Positions 42,432 through 54,027 of a stretch of DNA of 64,000 bases are shown here, one piece after another. Position 1 is the stretch's first letter; each line of letters starts with the position of its first letter. The translations under genes and the position numbers were made by a program. Under the pieces are notes generated by a model. It had not been told where the DNA came from. It ran no database searches and was given only the letters and a program-made list of their open reading frames with translations. This DNA comes from Zygaena filipendulae (lineage: Eukaryota > Arthropoda > Insecta > Lepidoptera > Zygaenidae): positions 6,971,501 through 7,035,500 of the forward strand of contig OU015670.1 of assembly GCA_907165275.2 (NCBI GenBank). Reading direction: 5' to 3'.

Positions 42432-42755
42432 TCTTGTGGCCCCGAAAAGGCCATTTTTGATTGTGCTCTGAAAATAACCTTTTTTAAATTATACTCGACA
42501 CGCTTTCTTGAGTTTTTGACAAACTGCATAAATCAGCCACCTGTGATAACATGTTCTTTAGATGGACCATCTTCCTTAACTGGTTCATTTTCACGGCTTC
42601 AGTCAGTTCAATTTCTAAATGTTACGTCCACGCCTTGAGGTACTCCATGGTACACTTCCTCAGATCATATAATAGCCGTCTCTGAGTTTTCCTTTTATCT
42701 TTTTTGCAGACGCCCTGTGTCTGGTTTATGCACGGTCTTTTTCACAATATGTTTT
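42432..42755 (-). pseudogene. Degenerate type 2 gene (block B)
   Basis: Counterpart of 30,018-30,340 with the same disabling features, so the decay predates the block duplication. Confidence 0.65.
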
Positions 42756-43269
42756 CCTGAAATAACTTTACAGTTGTTGTAATATTGTTTAATATCGTTA
42801 TGAACTTGTTATTATTCTTATCTTCGCGGTTTCTGGTTCAGAAATTCAATTTATGCTTTTGATTTATTCAATTAAGTAATTAATTAAGTAAATAATTAAA
42901 TAATTTTAATGTTATTTTATTTATTATTATATTTCCTCCCTCCTACATTCCTATCCAACTTATTTCATTGTTATTAGCCCTTAATTGAGTAAAATAATAG
43001 CATAAATTAAGTTTCTGTAACCCCATAATCAGTCTCTTATAACAACTAATTTGTTAACTTTTTAAATAACTCTTTATATGATCGATGAAATTAGTTACAG
43101 TGTTTTTATGGGACAAAGAGTCGATTTAACTCTGAAAAGAATCGAATCAATTTGCAAAATTAAAAACTTTAAAGACAGAATTGTATGAAAAAATGGTGTT
43201 ATTGCCTGTGATGTGTGTTGACGTCATGTTTCTTGAAAGTAAATTTAATATACATAACGAAACAAATGT

Positions 43270-43310
43270 GGCCCTGAAAAGGACCTTTGTGTTCGACTTT
43301 GACAAGAGCC
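43270..43310 (-). terminator. Histone-type stem-loop pair after type 1 copy 6
   Basis: Hairpin 1 is 43,285-43,270 (GGTCCT-TTTC-AGGGCC, one G-U). Hairpin 2 (43,310-43,295) has one mismatched pair. Confidence 0.65.
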
Positions 43311-43326
43311 TTTTTCCAATTTTTCA

Positions 43327-44011
43327 TCATTTTTCGACAGCCATGTCGTCGGATTCGTCGGTGAGGTCGATGATTGGATTCGCACTATCCGGCGTCAGCT
43401 GCTTCAGAAATACCGTCATAATAGGCGTATCGCATGCAGATCCGATCTTATTCACAATCATGAATTTTTTCCCTTGGTGCACAAATGTGCTTGTCGTAAC
43501 CGGGATGTCTTCCAAGATGGTGATTGCAGGCTCTACCCTTGGAGGTGACTCTTGGATACGGCACACCTCATCGATAGCAGTGTTGCAATCCTGTAGAATG
43601 ATTGATTAATTAATTGTTTTTTTTTTAATAATAATAGCAATATTACCAGATGATCCTAGACTAACGTAAGCTTCATATTTACTAAGAAATCGTAACCCTG
43701 TGGTTATCACATAAAGTCTATACCTATCCGCCGGGATTCGAACCCGGGACTCTCGGACTGGTGGAGTAGCATGATGACCCGGGCCCCGCCGGTATTAAAT
43801 AATTGAAAGTAAGGCTTACCACTTCTAGAACCGGAGGAGGGCAGACCGTCTTCTTTCGTTCCGTTTTAGATTTCTTTGTTGCCCCTATGCGTTTAGTTGC
43901 TTTGCGAGTAATTTTTACTATCCGCAACCTAATTTTCGGAGCCATCATGGGTAGGTTTGACTCAACCAACTCGCTCGTATAGACCGGTATAGTTTCTTCT
44001 CCCAAAGCCAT
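43327..44011 (-). CDS. Type 1 array gene, copy 6
   Basis: Exon A is 44,011-43,820 and exon B is 43,590-43,327, donor GTAAGC, phase 0. Frame intact, about 151 residues. It differs from copy 3 in IDEVCRIQES, FVHQGKK, IGSACDTPI and the last residue (MAVEK), but keeps PIIDLTDESDD. That replacements have accumulated around an unchanged SUMO motif suggests the motif is the constrained part. Block B counterpart of copy 3. Confidence 0.68.
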
Positions 44012-44544
44012 TGAGAGTAATATCTATGTAATTAAAAAACGAAAAATATATTTCTTCCAATTCACTTGTCCACGTCAGTTCACTGTGGCTGTTCGTTGAG
44101 AACTGATAAATGACTGAACCAATTCTAAAGGAGAGCGACAGCATGATAATCACTTGAGACCTAAGTTACCTGATACGGTAAAAATAAACAAAGGTATTTT
44201 TAAGCCTCAGGTAGCCATTGCCAGGAGTCCTTTGTGCTGTTTTTTTTTTGGGTCAAGACTACGATAAACCCTTTGTCTTTGTTTGACTATATTGTGGTCT
44301 ATATTAATTTTAAACTTGTATAGTTAATTTAAAGGTGAAATGGAAAATATTTCGTTATGTTTTCAAAAAAGTATTATCGTCTATTTTATTTGCTTTAGTT
44401 ATATCGTGAAAACGCCCTGTTTCTGGTTTCTGCGCGGTCATTTTTCTCAATACGCAACACAAGTTTTGGTGCCGTCATTAGTTCATTAGACTCAATCAAT
44501 TGCCTTTTATGACATTTAGGTCTAAGAATAGTTTTATAGTCTTA

Positions 44545-44772
44545 CTAGTAGTGCCTGCGGTTTCACCCGCGTTAATTTCAGAGTTTCCGCGGGAATTCTG
44601 GGATAAAAAGTACCCTATATATTAATCTGATGTATAAGCTATATTATTGTAAAGTTTCGTTTAAATCCATCCAGTAGTTTCTGCGTGAAAGAGTAACAAA
44701 CATCCATTCAACCATCCATCCAGCCATCCATACGTTCTTACAAACTTTCGCGTTTATAATATTATAGTAGGA
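44545..44772 (-). mobile_element. Lep1-type Helitron, block B copy
   Basis: Same 228-bp element and site as 32,149-32,376. Confidence 0.75.
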
Positions 44773-45363
44773 TATTTTTATGTTTTCCTGAAGTAACTTT
44801 ACGGCTGTTGTGATATCGTTTAATATCGTTATTAACTTGTTATTTTTCTCATCTTCGCGGATTCTGGTTCAGGAACTAAATTTATGCTGTCGTTTTATTC
44901 AATCAAGGGCTAATAATAATGGAATAAGTTGGATAGAGATATAGGAATGAGGAAGTAAAATAATAATAAATAAAATAACATTGAAATAAAGAATTAAATA
45001 AATCTAGGTCTTATAACTAGTCCTAATAATTTTTTTTTCGCGTCTGTTCTAGTTGTGTTCGGAATTATTTTTGTTACTGTAATTAAGCTTATCATGGTTC
45101 CTATATAAATAAACCCATAATCAGTCTCTTTTTACAACTAATTTGTTAACTTTTTAAATAACTCTGCAGATGATCGATGAAATTAGTTACAGTGATTTTA
45201 TGTGACGAAGAGTTAATTAAACTCTGAAAAAAAAAACAAAACAATTTCAAAAATAAAAAACTTAAAAGATAGAATTATAATGAAAAAACGGTGTTCTTGC
45301 CTGTGGTGTGTGTTGACGTCATGTTTGTTGAAATAACTTTAATATTTTTAACGGAACAAATGT

Positions 45364-45404
45364 GGCCCTGAAAAGGGCCTTTGTGTTTGGCTCTGAAAAA
45401 AGCC
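45364..45404 (-). terminator. Histone-type stem-loop pair after type 1 copy 7
   Basis: Hairpin 1 is 45,379-45,364 and hairpin 2 is 45,404-45,389, as in copy 4. Confidence 0.75.
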
Positions 45405-45408
45405 TTTT

Positions 45409-45825
45409 CTATGGAAGCCTTTTTCTAATTTGTGATAATTTTTCGACGTCCATGTCGTCGGATTCGTCGGTGAGGTCGATGATTGGATTCGCACTATCCG
45501 GCGTTAACTGCTTCAGAAATACCGTCATCATAGGCGTATCGCATGCACATCCGATCTTATTCACAATCATGAATTTTTTCCCTTGGTACACAAATGTGCT
45601 AGTCGTGACCGGGATGTCTTCCAAGATGGTGATTGGGCAGACCGTCTTCTTGCGTCCCGTTTTCGATTTCTTTGTTGCCCCTATGCGTTTAGTTGCTTTG
45701 CGAGTAATTTTTACAATCCGCAACCTAATTTTCGGAGCGATCATGGGTAGGTTTGATTCAACCAACTTGGTCGTATAGACCGGTAAAGCTTCTAAGCTTA
45801 AAGGTTTTAAAAGACCCAAAGCTAT
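45409..45825 (-). pseudogene. Type 1 fused single-exon variant, copy 7
   Basis: Same fused structure, ATA in place of ATG and extended C-terminus as copy 4. Frame open, SUMO motif intact (DSANPIIDLTDESDD). Confidence 0.6.
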
Positions 45826-46057
45826 TTAAAATTCTAATTTGAAATCGTTTCTCTATTTTGCAATAACTGATTCATTAATCGCCTGACATGATATTCTTAA
45901 AAAATTGTTATTAAGACATATTTGTATAATTATAAACCAATAGCTTAGTTTGGAATTAAGTATACATATAATGTGTGTTGTGAAGTCTTATTTTGTTTTT
46001 ATTTTTACTGACGTCATGTTTTTAGAAATCGTCTTTAGTTATAATAGAAAATTTTGC

Positions 46058-46099
46058 GGCCCTCAAAAGGGCCTTTTTGGTTTGGCTCTGAAAAGAACC
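46058..46099 (-). terminator. Stem-loop pair after type 2, array unit 1
   Basis: Same structures as 33,661-33,702: hairpin 1 at 46,073-46,058 and hairpin 2 at 46,099-46,084. Confidence 0.7.
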
Positions 46100-46108
46100 T
46101 TTTTTAAA

Positions 46109-46441
46109 TTACACTCGTACTCGACATGCTCTCTTGAGTTTTTTGACAAAGTGCATATCCTCCACCTGTGATAACATGTTCTTTAGATGGACCATCTTCC
46201 TTAACCGGTCCATTTTTACGGATTCTGTCAGTTCGATTTCTAAATGTTTCATCCACACCTCGAGGTACTCCACGGTACACTTCCTCAGATCATAGTGGCC
46301 GTCTCTAAGTCTCCCTTTTGTCTTTTTTGTAGACGCCTTGTGTCTGGTTTCAGCATGGTCTTTTTTCACAATGCGCAAGACAAGTTTTGGTGCCTTCATT
46401 GGTTTGTTAGACTCAATCAATTGGCTTTTATAAAACGCCAT
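46109..46441 (-). CDS. Type 2 array gene, array unit 1
   Basis: 110 codons, ATG at 46,439-46,441, frame intact, protein sequence the same as at 33,712-34,044 as far as can be read. The palindromic initiator region lies about 86 bases upstream and the twin hairpins follow the stop. As in all copies there is no intron; unknown small basic protein. Confidence 0.65.
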   Translation of the reverse strand: MAFYKSQLIESNKPMKAPKLVLRIVKKDHAETRHKASTKKTKGRLRDGHYDLRKCTVEYLEVWMKHLEIELTESVKMDRLRKMVHLKNMLSQVEDMHFVKKLKRACRVRV

Positions 46442-46735
46442 TGCGGATGAAAACAATTTCTCGAAATTTGATAAGTGGGTTGTATGCGTGAGACAGGTGT
46501 CTTTACTTGGGTGATTCGTTAAGAACTGCGGCAGTTCTTAACCGCCCAACTCTTTTGCACACTTTGCACTTAATGGTCATTAACATTTCACCGGAAAGAG
46601 CGAGACCACACTCCAACCCAAATCACCTTACTTTGTCGCACATAGGGCTTCCAATATTCGTTCATTTTTCCTATTCGAATATTTCGAATAGTTCCAAAGC
46701 CAATATTCGAATTATTCGAATATTCCAATTTTTCA

Positions 46736-47125
46736 TCATGTTTCGACATCCATGTCGTCGGATTCGTCGGTGAGGTCGATGATTGGATTCGCACTATCCG
46801 GCGTTAACTGCTTCAGAAATACCGTCATCATAGGCGTATCGCATGCACATCCGATCTTATTCACAATCATGAATTTTTTCCCTTGGTACACAAATGTGCT
46901 AGTCGTGACCGGGATGTCTTCCAAGATGGTGATTGGGCAGACCGTCTTCTTGCGTCCCGTTTTCGATTTCTTTGTTGCCCCTATGCGTTTAGTTGCTTTG
47001 CGAGTAATTTTTACAATCCGCAACCTAATTTTCGGAGCGATCATGGGTAGGTTTGATTCAACCAACTTGGTCGTATAGACCGGTAAAGCTTCTAAGCTTA
47101 AAGGTTTTAAAAGACCCAAAGCTAT
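46736..47125 (-). pseudogene. Type 1 fused variant, copy 8
   Basis: Fused exons and an ATA start as in copy 4, but the C-terminus is the standard DMDVET. The stop is followed after 11 bases by the 81-bp transposon end, so no histone-type hairpin. Confidence 0.6.
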
Positions 47126-47357
47126 TTAAAATTCTAATTTGAAATCGTTTCTCTATTTTGCAATAACTGATTCATTAATCGCCTGACATGATATTCTTAA
47201 AAAATTGTTATTAAGACATATTTGTATAATTATAAACCAATAGCTTAGTTTGGAATTAAGTATACATATAATGTGTGTTGTGAAGTCTTATTTTGTTTTT
47301 ATTTTTACTGACGTCATGTTTTTAGAAATCGTCTTTAGTTATAATAGAAAATTTTGC

Positions 47358-47399
47358 GGCCCTCAAAAGGGCCTTTTTGGTTTGGCTCTGAAAAGAACC
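47358..47399 (-). terminator. Stem-loop pair after type 2, array unit 2
   Basis: Same structures as at 33,661-33,702. Confidence 0.7.
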
Positions 47400-47408
47400 T
47401 TTTTTAAA

Positions 47409-47741
47409 TTACACTCGTACTCGACATGCTCTCTTGAGTTTTTTGACAAAGTGCATATCCTCCACCTGTGATAACATGTTCTTTAGATGGACCATCTTCC
47501 TTAACCGGTCCATTTTTACGGATTCTGTCAGTTCGATTTCTAAATGTTTCATCCACACCTCGAGGTACTCCACGGTACACTTCCTCAGATCATAGTGGCC
47601 GTCTCTAAGTCTCCCTTTTGTCTTTTTTGTAGACGCCTTGTGTCTGGTTTCAGCATGGTCTTTTTTCACAATGCGCAAGACAAGTTTTGGTGCCTTCATT
47701 GGTTTGTTAGACTCAATCAATTGGCTTTTATAAAACGCCAT
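47409..47741 (-). CDS. Type 2 array gene, array unit 2
   Basis: 110 codons from the ATG at 47,739-47,741; frame intact and indistinguishable by eye from unit 1. Promoter block, palindrome and twin hairpins are retained. The near identity of unit 1 and unit 2, flanks included, indicates recent duplication or gene conversion. Confidence 0.65.
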   Translation of the reverse strand: MAFYKSQLIESNKPMKAPKLVLRIVKKDHAETRHKASTKKTKGRLRDGHYDLRKCTVEYLEVWMKHLEIELTESVKMDRLRKMVHLKNMLSQVEDMHFVKKLKRACRVRV

Positions 47742-48035
47742 TGCGGATGAAAACAATTTCTCGAAATTTGATAAGTGGGTTGTATGCGTGAGACAGGTGT
47801 CTTTACTTGGGTGATTCGTTAAGAACTGCGGCAGTTCTTAACCGCCCAACTCTTTTGCACACTTTGCACTTAATGGTCATTAACATTTCACCGGAAAGAG
47901 CGAGACCACACTCCAACCCAAATCACCTTACTTTGTCGCACATAGGGCTTCCAATATTCGTTCATTTTTCCTATTCGAATATTTCGAATAGTTCCAAAGC
48001 CAATATTCGAATTATTCGAATATTCCAATTTTTCA

Positions 48036-48425
48036 TCATGTTTCGACATCCATGTCGTCGGATTCGTCGGTGAGGTCGATGATTGGATTCGCACTATCCG
48101 GCGTTAACTGCTTCAGAAATACCGTCATCATAGGCGTATCGCATGCACATCCGATCTTATTCACAATCATGATTTTTTTCCCTTGGTACACAAATGTGCT
48201 AGTCGTGACCGGGATGTCTTCCAAGATGGTGATTGGGCAGACCGTCTTCTTGCGTCCCGTTTTAGATTTCTTTGTAGCCCCTATGCGTTTAGTGTCTTTG
48301 CGAGTAATTTTTATAATCCGCAACCTAATTTTCGGAGCGATCATAGGTAGGTTTGATTCAACCAACTTGCTCGTATAGACCGGTAAAGCTTCTAAGCTTA
48401 AAGGTTTTAAAAGACCCAAAGCTAT
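48036..48425 (-). pseudogene. Type 1 fused variant, copy 9
   Basis: Like copy 8 but with RIIKITRKDTKR and YTSKLVES differences. ATA start, no hairpins, SUMO motif intact. Confidence 0.6.
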
Positions 48426-48661
48426 TTAAAATTCTAATTTGAAATCGTTTCTCTATTTTGCAATAACTGATTCATTAATCGCCTGACATGATATTCTTAA
48501 AAAATTGTTATTAAGACATATTTGTATAATTATAAACCAATAGCTTAGTTTGGAATTAAGTATACATACATATAATGTATGTTGTGAAGTCTTATTTTGT
48601 TTTTATTTTTACTGACGTCATGTTTTTAGAAATCGTCTTTAGTTATAATAGAAGATTTTGC

Positions 48662-48703
48662 GGCCCTCAAAAGGGCCTTTTTGGTTTGGCTCTGAAAAGA
48701 ACC
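48662..48703 (-). terminator. Stem-loop pair after type 2, array unit 3
   Basis: Hairpin 1 at 48,677-48,662 and hairpin 2 at 48,703-48,688. Confidence 0.7.
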
Positions 48704-48712
48704 TTTTTTAAA

Positions 48713-49045
48713 TTACACTCGTACTCGACATGCTCTCTTGAGTTTTTTGACAAAGTGCATATCCTCCACCTGTGATAACATGTTCTTTAGATGGACCATC
48801 TTCCTTAACCGGTCCATTTTTACGGATTCTGTCAGTTCGATTTCTAAATGTTTCATCCACACCTCGAGGTACTCCACGGTACACTTCGTCAGATCATAGT
48901 GGCCGTCTCTAAGTCTCCCTTTTGTCTTTTTTGTAGACGCCTTGTGTCTGGTTTCAGCATGGTCTTTTTTCACAATGCGTAAGACAAGTTTTGGTGCCTT
49001 CATTGGTTTGTTAGACTCAATCAATTGGCTTTTATAAAACGCCAT
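48713..49045 (-). CDS. Type 2 array gene, array unit 3
   Basis: 110 codons from ATG 49,043-49,045; frame intact. One replacement is visible relative to the others (DLTKCTVE for DLRKCTVE). The promoter palindrome and the twin hairpins are present. Unknown small basic protein as for the other copies. Confidence 0.65.
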   Translation of the reverse strand: MAFYKSQLIESNKPMKAPKLVLRIVKKDHAETRHKASTKKTKGRLRDGHYDLTKCTVEYLEVWMKHLEIELTESVKMDRLRKMVHLKNMLSQVEDMHFVKKLKRACRVRV

Positions 49046-49338
49046 TGCGGATGAAAACAATTTCTCGAAATTTGATAAGTGGGTTGTATGCGTGAGACAG
49101 GTGTCTTTACTTGGGTGATTCGTTAAGAACTGCGGCAGTTCTTAACCGCCCAACTCTTTTGCACACTTTGCACTTAATGGTCATTAACATTTCACCGGAA
49201 AGAGCGAGACCACACTCCAACCCAATCACCTTACTCTGTCGCACATAGGGCTTCCAATACTCGTCCATTTTTCCTATTCGAATATTTCGAATAGTTCCAA
49301 AGCCAATATTCGAATTATTCGAATATTCCAATTTTTCA

Positions 49339-50090
49339 TCATGTTTCGACATCCATGTCGTCGGAATCGTCGGTGAGGTCGATGATTGGATGCGCACTAT
49401 CCGGCGTTAGCTGCTTCAGAAATACCGTCATAATGGGCGTATCGCATGCACATCCGATCTTATTCACAATCATGAATTTTTTCCCTTGGTACACAAATGT
49501 GCTCGTCGTGACCGGGATGTCTTCCAAGATGGTGATTACAGGCTCTACCCTTGGAGGTGACTCTTGGATACGGCTCGCCTCATCGATAGCAGTATTGCAA
49601 TCCTGTAGAATGATTAATTATTTAACTGTTTTTTTTTTAATAACAATAGCAATATTACCAGACGATCCTAGACTACCGTAAGCTTCATATTTACTAAGAA
49701 ATTGTATATAGTATACTACATATTTTTACTACAAATATGGAAATCGTAACCCTGTGGTTATCACATAAAGTCTGTACCTATCCACTGGGATTCGAACCCG
49801 GGACCTCCGGACTGGTGGAGTAGCATGATGACTATAATGCTCACCAATCATGTTTCGTTTCTTGCAGAATATGTTAAATAATTGAAAGTAGGACTTACCA
49901 CTTCTAGAACCGGAGGAGGGCAGACCGCCTTTTTTCGTCCCGTTTTTGATTTCTTTGTTGCCCCTATGCGTTTAGTTGCTTTGCGAGTAATTTTCACAAT
50001 CCGCAACCTTATTTTCGGAGCCATCATGGGTAGGTTTGACTCAACCAACTCGCTCGTATAGACCGGTAAAGTTTCATCTCCCAAAGCCAT
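49339..50090 (-). CDS. Type 1 array gene, copy 10 (no histone-type hairpins)
   Basis: Exon A is 50,090-49,899 and exon B is 49,602-49,339, donor GTAAGT, acceptor CTACAG, phase 0. About 151 residues, frame intact, SUMO motif as IIDLTDDSDD. Unlike copies 1, 2, 3 and 6, its 3' flank has been replaced by the 81-bp transposon end 11 bases past the stop, so its transcript must end in some other way. It also provides the unoccupied reference for the hAT insertion in copy 5. Confidence 0.68.
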
Positions 50091-51208
50091 TGAGACTAAT
50101 ATCTATGTAATTAAAAAACGAAAAAACTATATTTCTTCCGATTCACTTGTCCACGTTAGTGCACTGTGACTGTTCGTTGAGAACTGATAAATGACTGAAC
50201 CAATTCTAAAGGAGAGCGACAGCATGATTCGCACAGTTGAGTGCACATCGAGATGTGCACACCAATCCAAAAATAGGAAACATTAATTTTACTATTTGAG
50301 TAATTAGTTAATGACCTCTCCAAATGAGTAATTTACAACGTGTAATTTAATATTAATTACCGCTCACTCCTAATATTTAATAATAATAACTTTTATTTCG
50401 CACCAAACATCCATATTGTGTTAGTAGATAACAATTTTTCTTAAAAATATAATTAATCTTCTTTTTATTAGTTTGTCTTGGCGTCTTGTTTCTTAAAAAA
50501 TAACTTTGCGTATTTCAGACGAAACTAATGTCGTCCTGAAAATAGCCATGTGCTTCCCACTGATCATGCTTTATTACGTATATTTACTAAATAAATGAAA
50601 TAATTGAGGGAATTTATTTATTTATATTAGAAGCAGTTACCACTGCTAGAACCGGACAAGGGCGGTCTTCTGTTGTCGCGTTTTAGATTTTTTTGCGACT
50701 GTCGTGCGTGTGGTTGCTTCGCGAATTCGTCTTTATTATCAAATTTTTGTAGCCATCATCGTTGGTTTGATTCTACTAACTCGCTCTTATAGACTGGCAA
50801 CGCTTCATCCTCAAAAGCTGTTTTAGATATACTAGGTAATATTTGGAAGACGAAAATGAGTTTTGTCCAATTCACTTGTTCAAATTAGTGCAATCTGGCT
50901 CTTCGTTAACAATTCATAACTGTATGTGTATAAGTATATCCTAAGCCAGAGCATTCAATTGAGAACTAACATATACCTAATCTGGTAAAGATAAACGAAG
51001 GAATAATTTGGGCCTCTGGTAGTGTTTTCTTTTTGCGTCACAAGTCACAACTAAGATAAACCTGGTTTCTTTGTTAGAACTATATTTTGGTCTATAGTCT
51101 ATACTAATCCTTATTGTATAATATCTGTCTAATACCTGTAAAGTAGATACTCTACAGGTATAATAGAACGGAAAATGTTTGCAGTAGCACACATTCTAAA
51201 AAAGTTAT
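49899..51208. repeat. Segmental duplication, block D1
   Basis: Matches 55,815-57,107 (block D2), including the stretch starting TTGAGTGCACATCGAGATG and the degenerate exon A. Confidence 0.8.
50519..50825 (-). pseudogene. Old degenerate type 1 gene (block D1)
   Basis: Exon A relic at about 50,825-50,641 reads EDEALPVYKSELVESN before a stop, and a donor-like GTAACT survives. Exon B is deleted. A ruined hairpin (GTCGTCCTGAAAATAGCC) remains at about 50,530-50,547. More divergent than other copies. Confidence 0.65.
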
Positions 51209-52090
51209 GTTAAGTTAATACGAAAAATATTGCGTTATGTTTTCAAAAAAGTATTATCGTCTATTTTATTTGCTTTACTTATGTCGTGAAAACATAACAA
51301 ACGAATAAACTCACATTCTCATTTTATAATATTAGTTAGGATTACAAACATTGTTGAATTGCCAAATGTTTTGCCTTGATAGCTACCCACAGGGTTGGAT
51401 CCTGACTAAGGCTTCCTCAGTGATTTGCCGCACAGATATAAAATGTTGTATGCATATACGAATACATAGTAAGTTTTGAAAGCTGTCTTATTATCTTATT
51501 AATATAGTAATATTATGTTTATAATTCTATAATATTATAACGAGGTTAAGTTTGTATGTTTGTAAGTTAATCAGTTGTACTGTAGGGGGTAATCTTTGAA
51601 AATACTGACCCGACTTTAAAATTCAATCAATGTACTTCCGTACAAACTCACCTCCTTTTACCCCTTTAGATGTGTTCAAAAACCTTTTCTTAGTGCCCAT
51701 ACCAAAATTTGAAAATCATTTTAAATAACTACGTGCTTGTATGCAACTGGATGAAAGGCATCCGTAAATTGCTTTTGGCCTAAGAGTTTCGACCTAGATT
51801 TCGTTACGGGTTACGAAAGACCTATCGTCTACCATAGCTGCTGTCCAAGTGAGTTTTAAAAGACATAAAGCGATTTAAAAATCTAATTTGAAACCGTTTC
51901 TCCAATTTTTCATTCACTGATTCATTAATTGCCTGACAATATTCTTAAAAACTGTTATTAAGACTTATTTGTATAATTATAGCTTAGTTTGGAATTAAGT
52001 ATACCTATCTGTGTATTGTGAAGTCATCTTTTTTGTTTTTACCGACGTCATGTTTCTAGAAGTAATTTTTAGTTATAATAATAGAAAATG
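50830..52090. other. Array spacer, no intact gene
   Basis: AT-rich spacer related to 29,020-29,990 and 41,450-42,340 (GTTTGTATGTTTGTAAGTTAA, CATCCGTAAATTGC). A short palindrome with TAGATACTCTA lies near 51,145-51,160. Confidence 0.5.
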
Positions 52091-52094
52091 TTGC

Positions 52095-52136
52095 GGCCCT
52101 GAAAAGGGCCTTATTGGTTTGGCTCTGAAAAGAACC
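52095..52136 (-). terminator. Stem-loop pair after the type 2 pseudogene
   Basis: Hairpin 1 is 52,110-52,095 with the canonical TTTC loop (other type 2 copies have TTTG), hairpin 2 is 52,136-52,121. This copy therefore shows the more histone-like state. Confidence 0.7.
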
Positions 52137-52155
52137 TTTTAATATGTATTATAAT

Positions 52156-52486
52156 TTATACTCGACATGCTCTCTTGAGTTTTTTGACAAAGTGCATATC
52201 CTCCACCTGTGATAACATGTTCTTTAGATGGACCATCTTCCTTAACCGGTCCATTTTCACGGATTCTGTCAGTTCGATTTCTAAAGGTTTCATCCACACC
52301 TCGAGGTACTTACTCCACGGTACACTTCCTCAGATCATAATGGCCATCTCTGAGTCTTCCTTTTGTCTTTTTTGTAGACGCCTTGTGTCTGGTTTCAGCA
52401 TGGTCGTTTTTCACAATGCGCAAGACAAGTTTTGGTGCCTTCATTGGTTTGTTAGACTCAATCAATTGGCTTTTATAAGACGCCAT
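52156..52486 (-). pseudogene. Type 2 gene with 4-bp insertion
   Basis: ATG 52,484-52,486. A duplicated TACT at about 52,307-52,314 creates an in-frame TAA after CTVE, cutting the protein at 58 residues. Replacements (MASYK, IVKND) and an earlier final stop show it is an older lineage than the five intact copies. Confidence 0.75.
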
Positions 52487-53219
52487 TGCAGATGAAAACA
52501 ATTTCCCGAAATGTGATAAGAGGGTTGTAGGCGTGAGACACGTGTCTTTACTTGGCTGATTCGTTAAGAACTATGGCTGTGCTTAACCGCCCAACCCAAC
52601 AAATATGCACACTATCTATTATTACTCTTTTGCTTACTTTGCACTTATTGTTCTGTATTCATTTCACCGGAAAGAGCGATACCACACCCTAAGCCCCAAT
52701 ATCCATTTGAAAGACTAAAAATATATTTCTTCCGATTCACTTGTCCACGTCAGTTCACTGTGGCTGTTCGTTGAGAACTGATAAATGACTGAACCAATTC
52801 TAAAGGAGAGCGACAGCATGATAATCACTTGAGACCTAAGTTACCTGATACGGTAAAAATAAACAAAGGTATTTTTAAGCCTCAGGTAGCCATTGCCAGG
52901 AGTCCTTTGTGCTGTTTTTTTTTTGGGTCAAGACTACGATAAACCCTTTGTCTTTGTTTGACTATATTGTGGTCTATATTAATTTTAAACTTGTATAGAT
53001 AATTTAAAGGTGAAATGGAAAATATTTCGTTATGTTTTCAAAAAAGTATTATCGTCTATTTTATTTGCTTTAGTTATGTCGTGAAAACGCCCTGTTTCTG
53101 GTTTCTGCGCGGTCATTTTTCTCAATACGCAACACAAGTTTTGGTGCCGTCATTAGTTCATTAGACTCAATCAATTGCCTTTTATGACATTTAGGTCTAA
53201 GAATAGTTTTATAGTCTTA

Positions 53220-53447
53220 CTAGTAGTGCCTGCGGTTTCACCCGCGTTAATTTCAGAGTTTCCGTGGGAATTCTGGGATAAAAAGTACCCTATATGTTAA
53301 TCTGATGTATAAGCTATATTATTGTAAAGTTTCGTTTAAATCCATCCAGTAGTTTCTGCGTGAAAGAGTAACAAACATCCATCCAACCATCCATCCAGCC
53401 ATCCATACGTTCTTACAAACTTTCGCGTTTATAATATTATAGTAGGA
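53220..53447 (-). mobile_element. Lep1-type Helitron, block C copy
   Basis: Same element and site as 32,149-32,376 and 44,545-44,772. Confidence 0.75.
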
Positions 53448-54027
53448 TATTTTTATGTTTTCCTGAAGTAACTTTACGGCTGTTGTGATATCGTTTAATA
53501 TCGTTATTAACTTGTTATTTTTCTCATCTTCGCGGATTCTGGTTCAGGAACTAAATTTATGCTGTCGTTTTATTCAATCAAGGGCTAATAACAATGGAAT
53601 AAGTTGGATAGAGATATAGGAATGAGGAAGTAAAATAATATAACATTGAAATAAAGAATTAAATAAATCTAGGTCTTATAACTAGTCCTAATAATTTTTT
53701 TTCGCGTCTGTTCTAGTTGTGTTCGGAATTATTTTTGTTACTGTAATTAAGCTTATCATGGTTCCTATATAAATAAACCCATAATCAGTCTCTTTTTACA
53801 ACTAATTTGTTAACTTTTTAAATAACTCTGCAGATGATCGATGAAATTAGTTACAGTGATTTTATGTGACCAAGAGTTAATTAAACTCTGAAAAAAAACA
53901 CAAAACAATTTAAAAAATAAAAAACTTAAAAGATAGAATTACAATGAAAAAACGGTGTTATTGCCTGTGGTGTGTGTTGACGTCATGTTTGTTGAAATAA
54001 CTTTAATATTTTTAACGGAACAAATGT

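Larger units (their letters stand above)
41446..46643. repeat. Segmental duplication, block B
   Basis: Copy of block A (29,018-34,245), offset by about 12.4 kb. Small indels separate them. Confidence 0.85.
45409..49338. repeat. Tandem 1.3-kb array of type 1 plus type 2 units
   Basis: Units begin at type 1 stops 45,409, 46,736, 48,036 and 49,339, with periods of about 1,327, 1,300 and 1,303 bp. Each holds one fused type 1 and one type 2 gene, both on the minus strand. The second and third units look almost identical over long stretches. Confidence 0.9.

Noticed and set aside
45409..49338. Regular repeats as a CRISPR-like array
   Set aside because: The period is 1.3 kb, the units are genes, and the DNA is eukaryotic.
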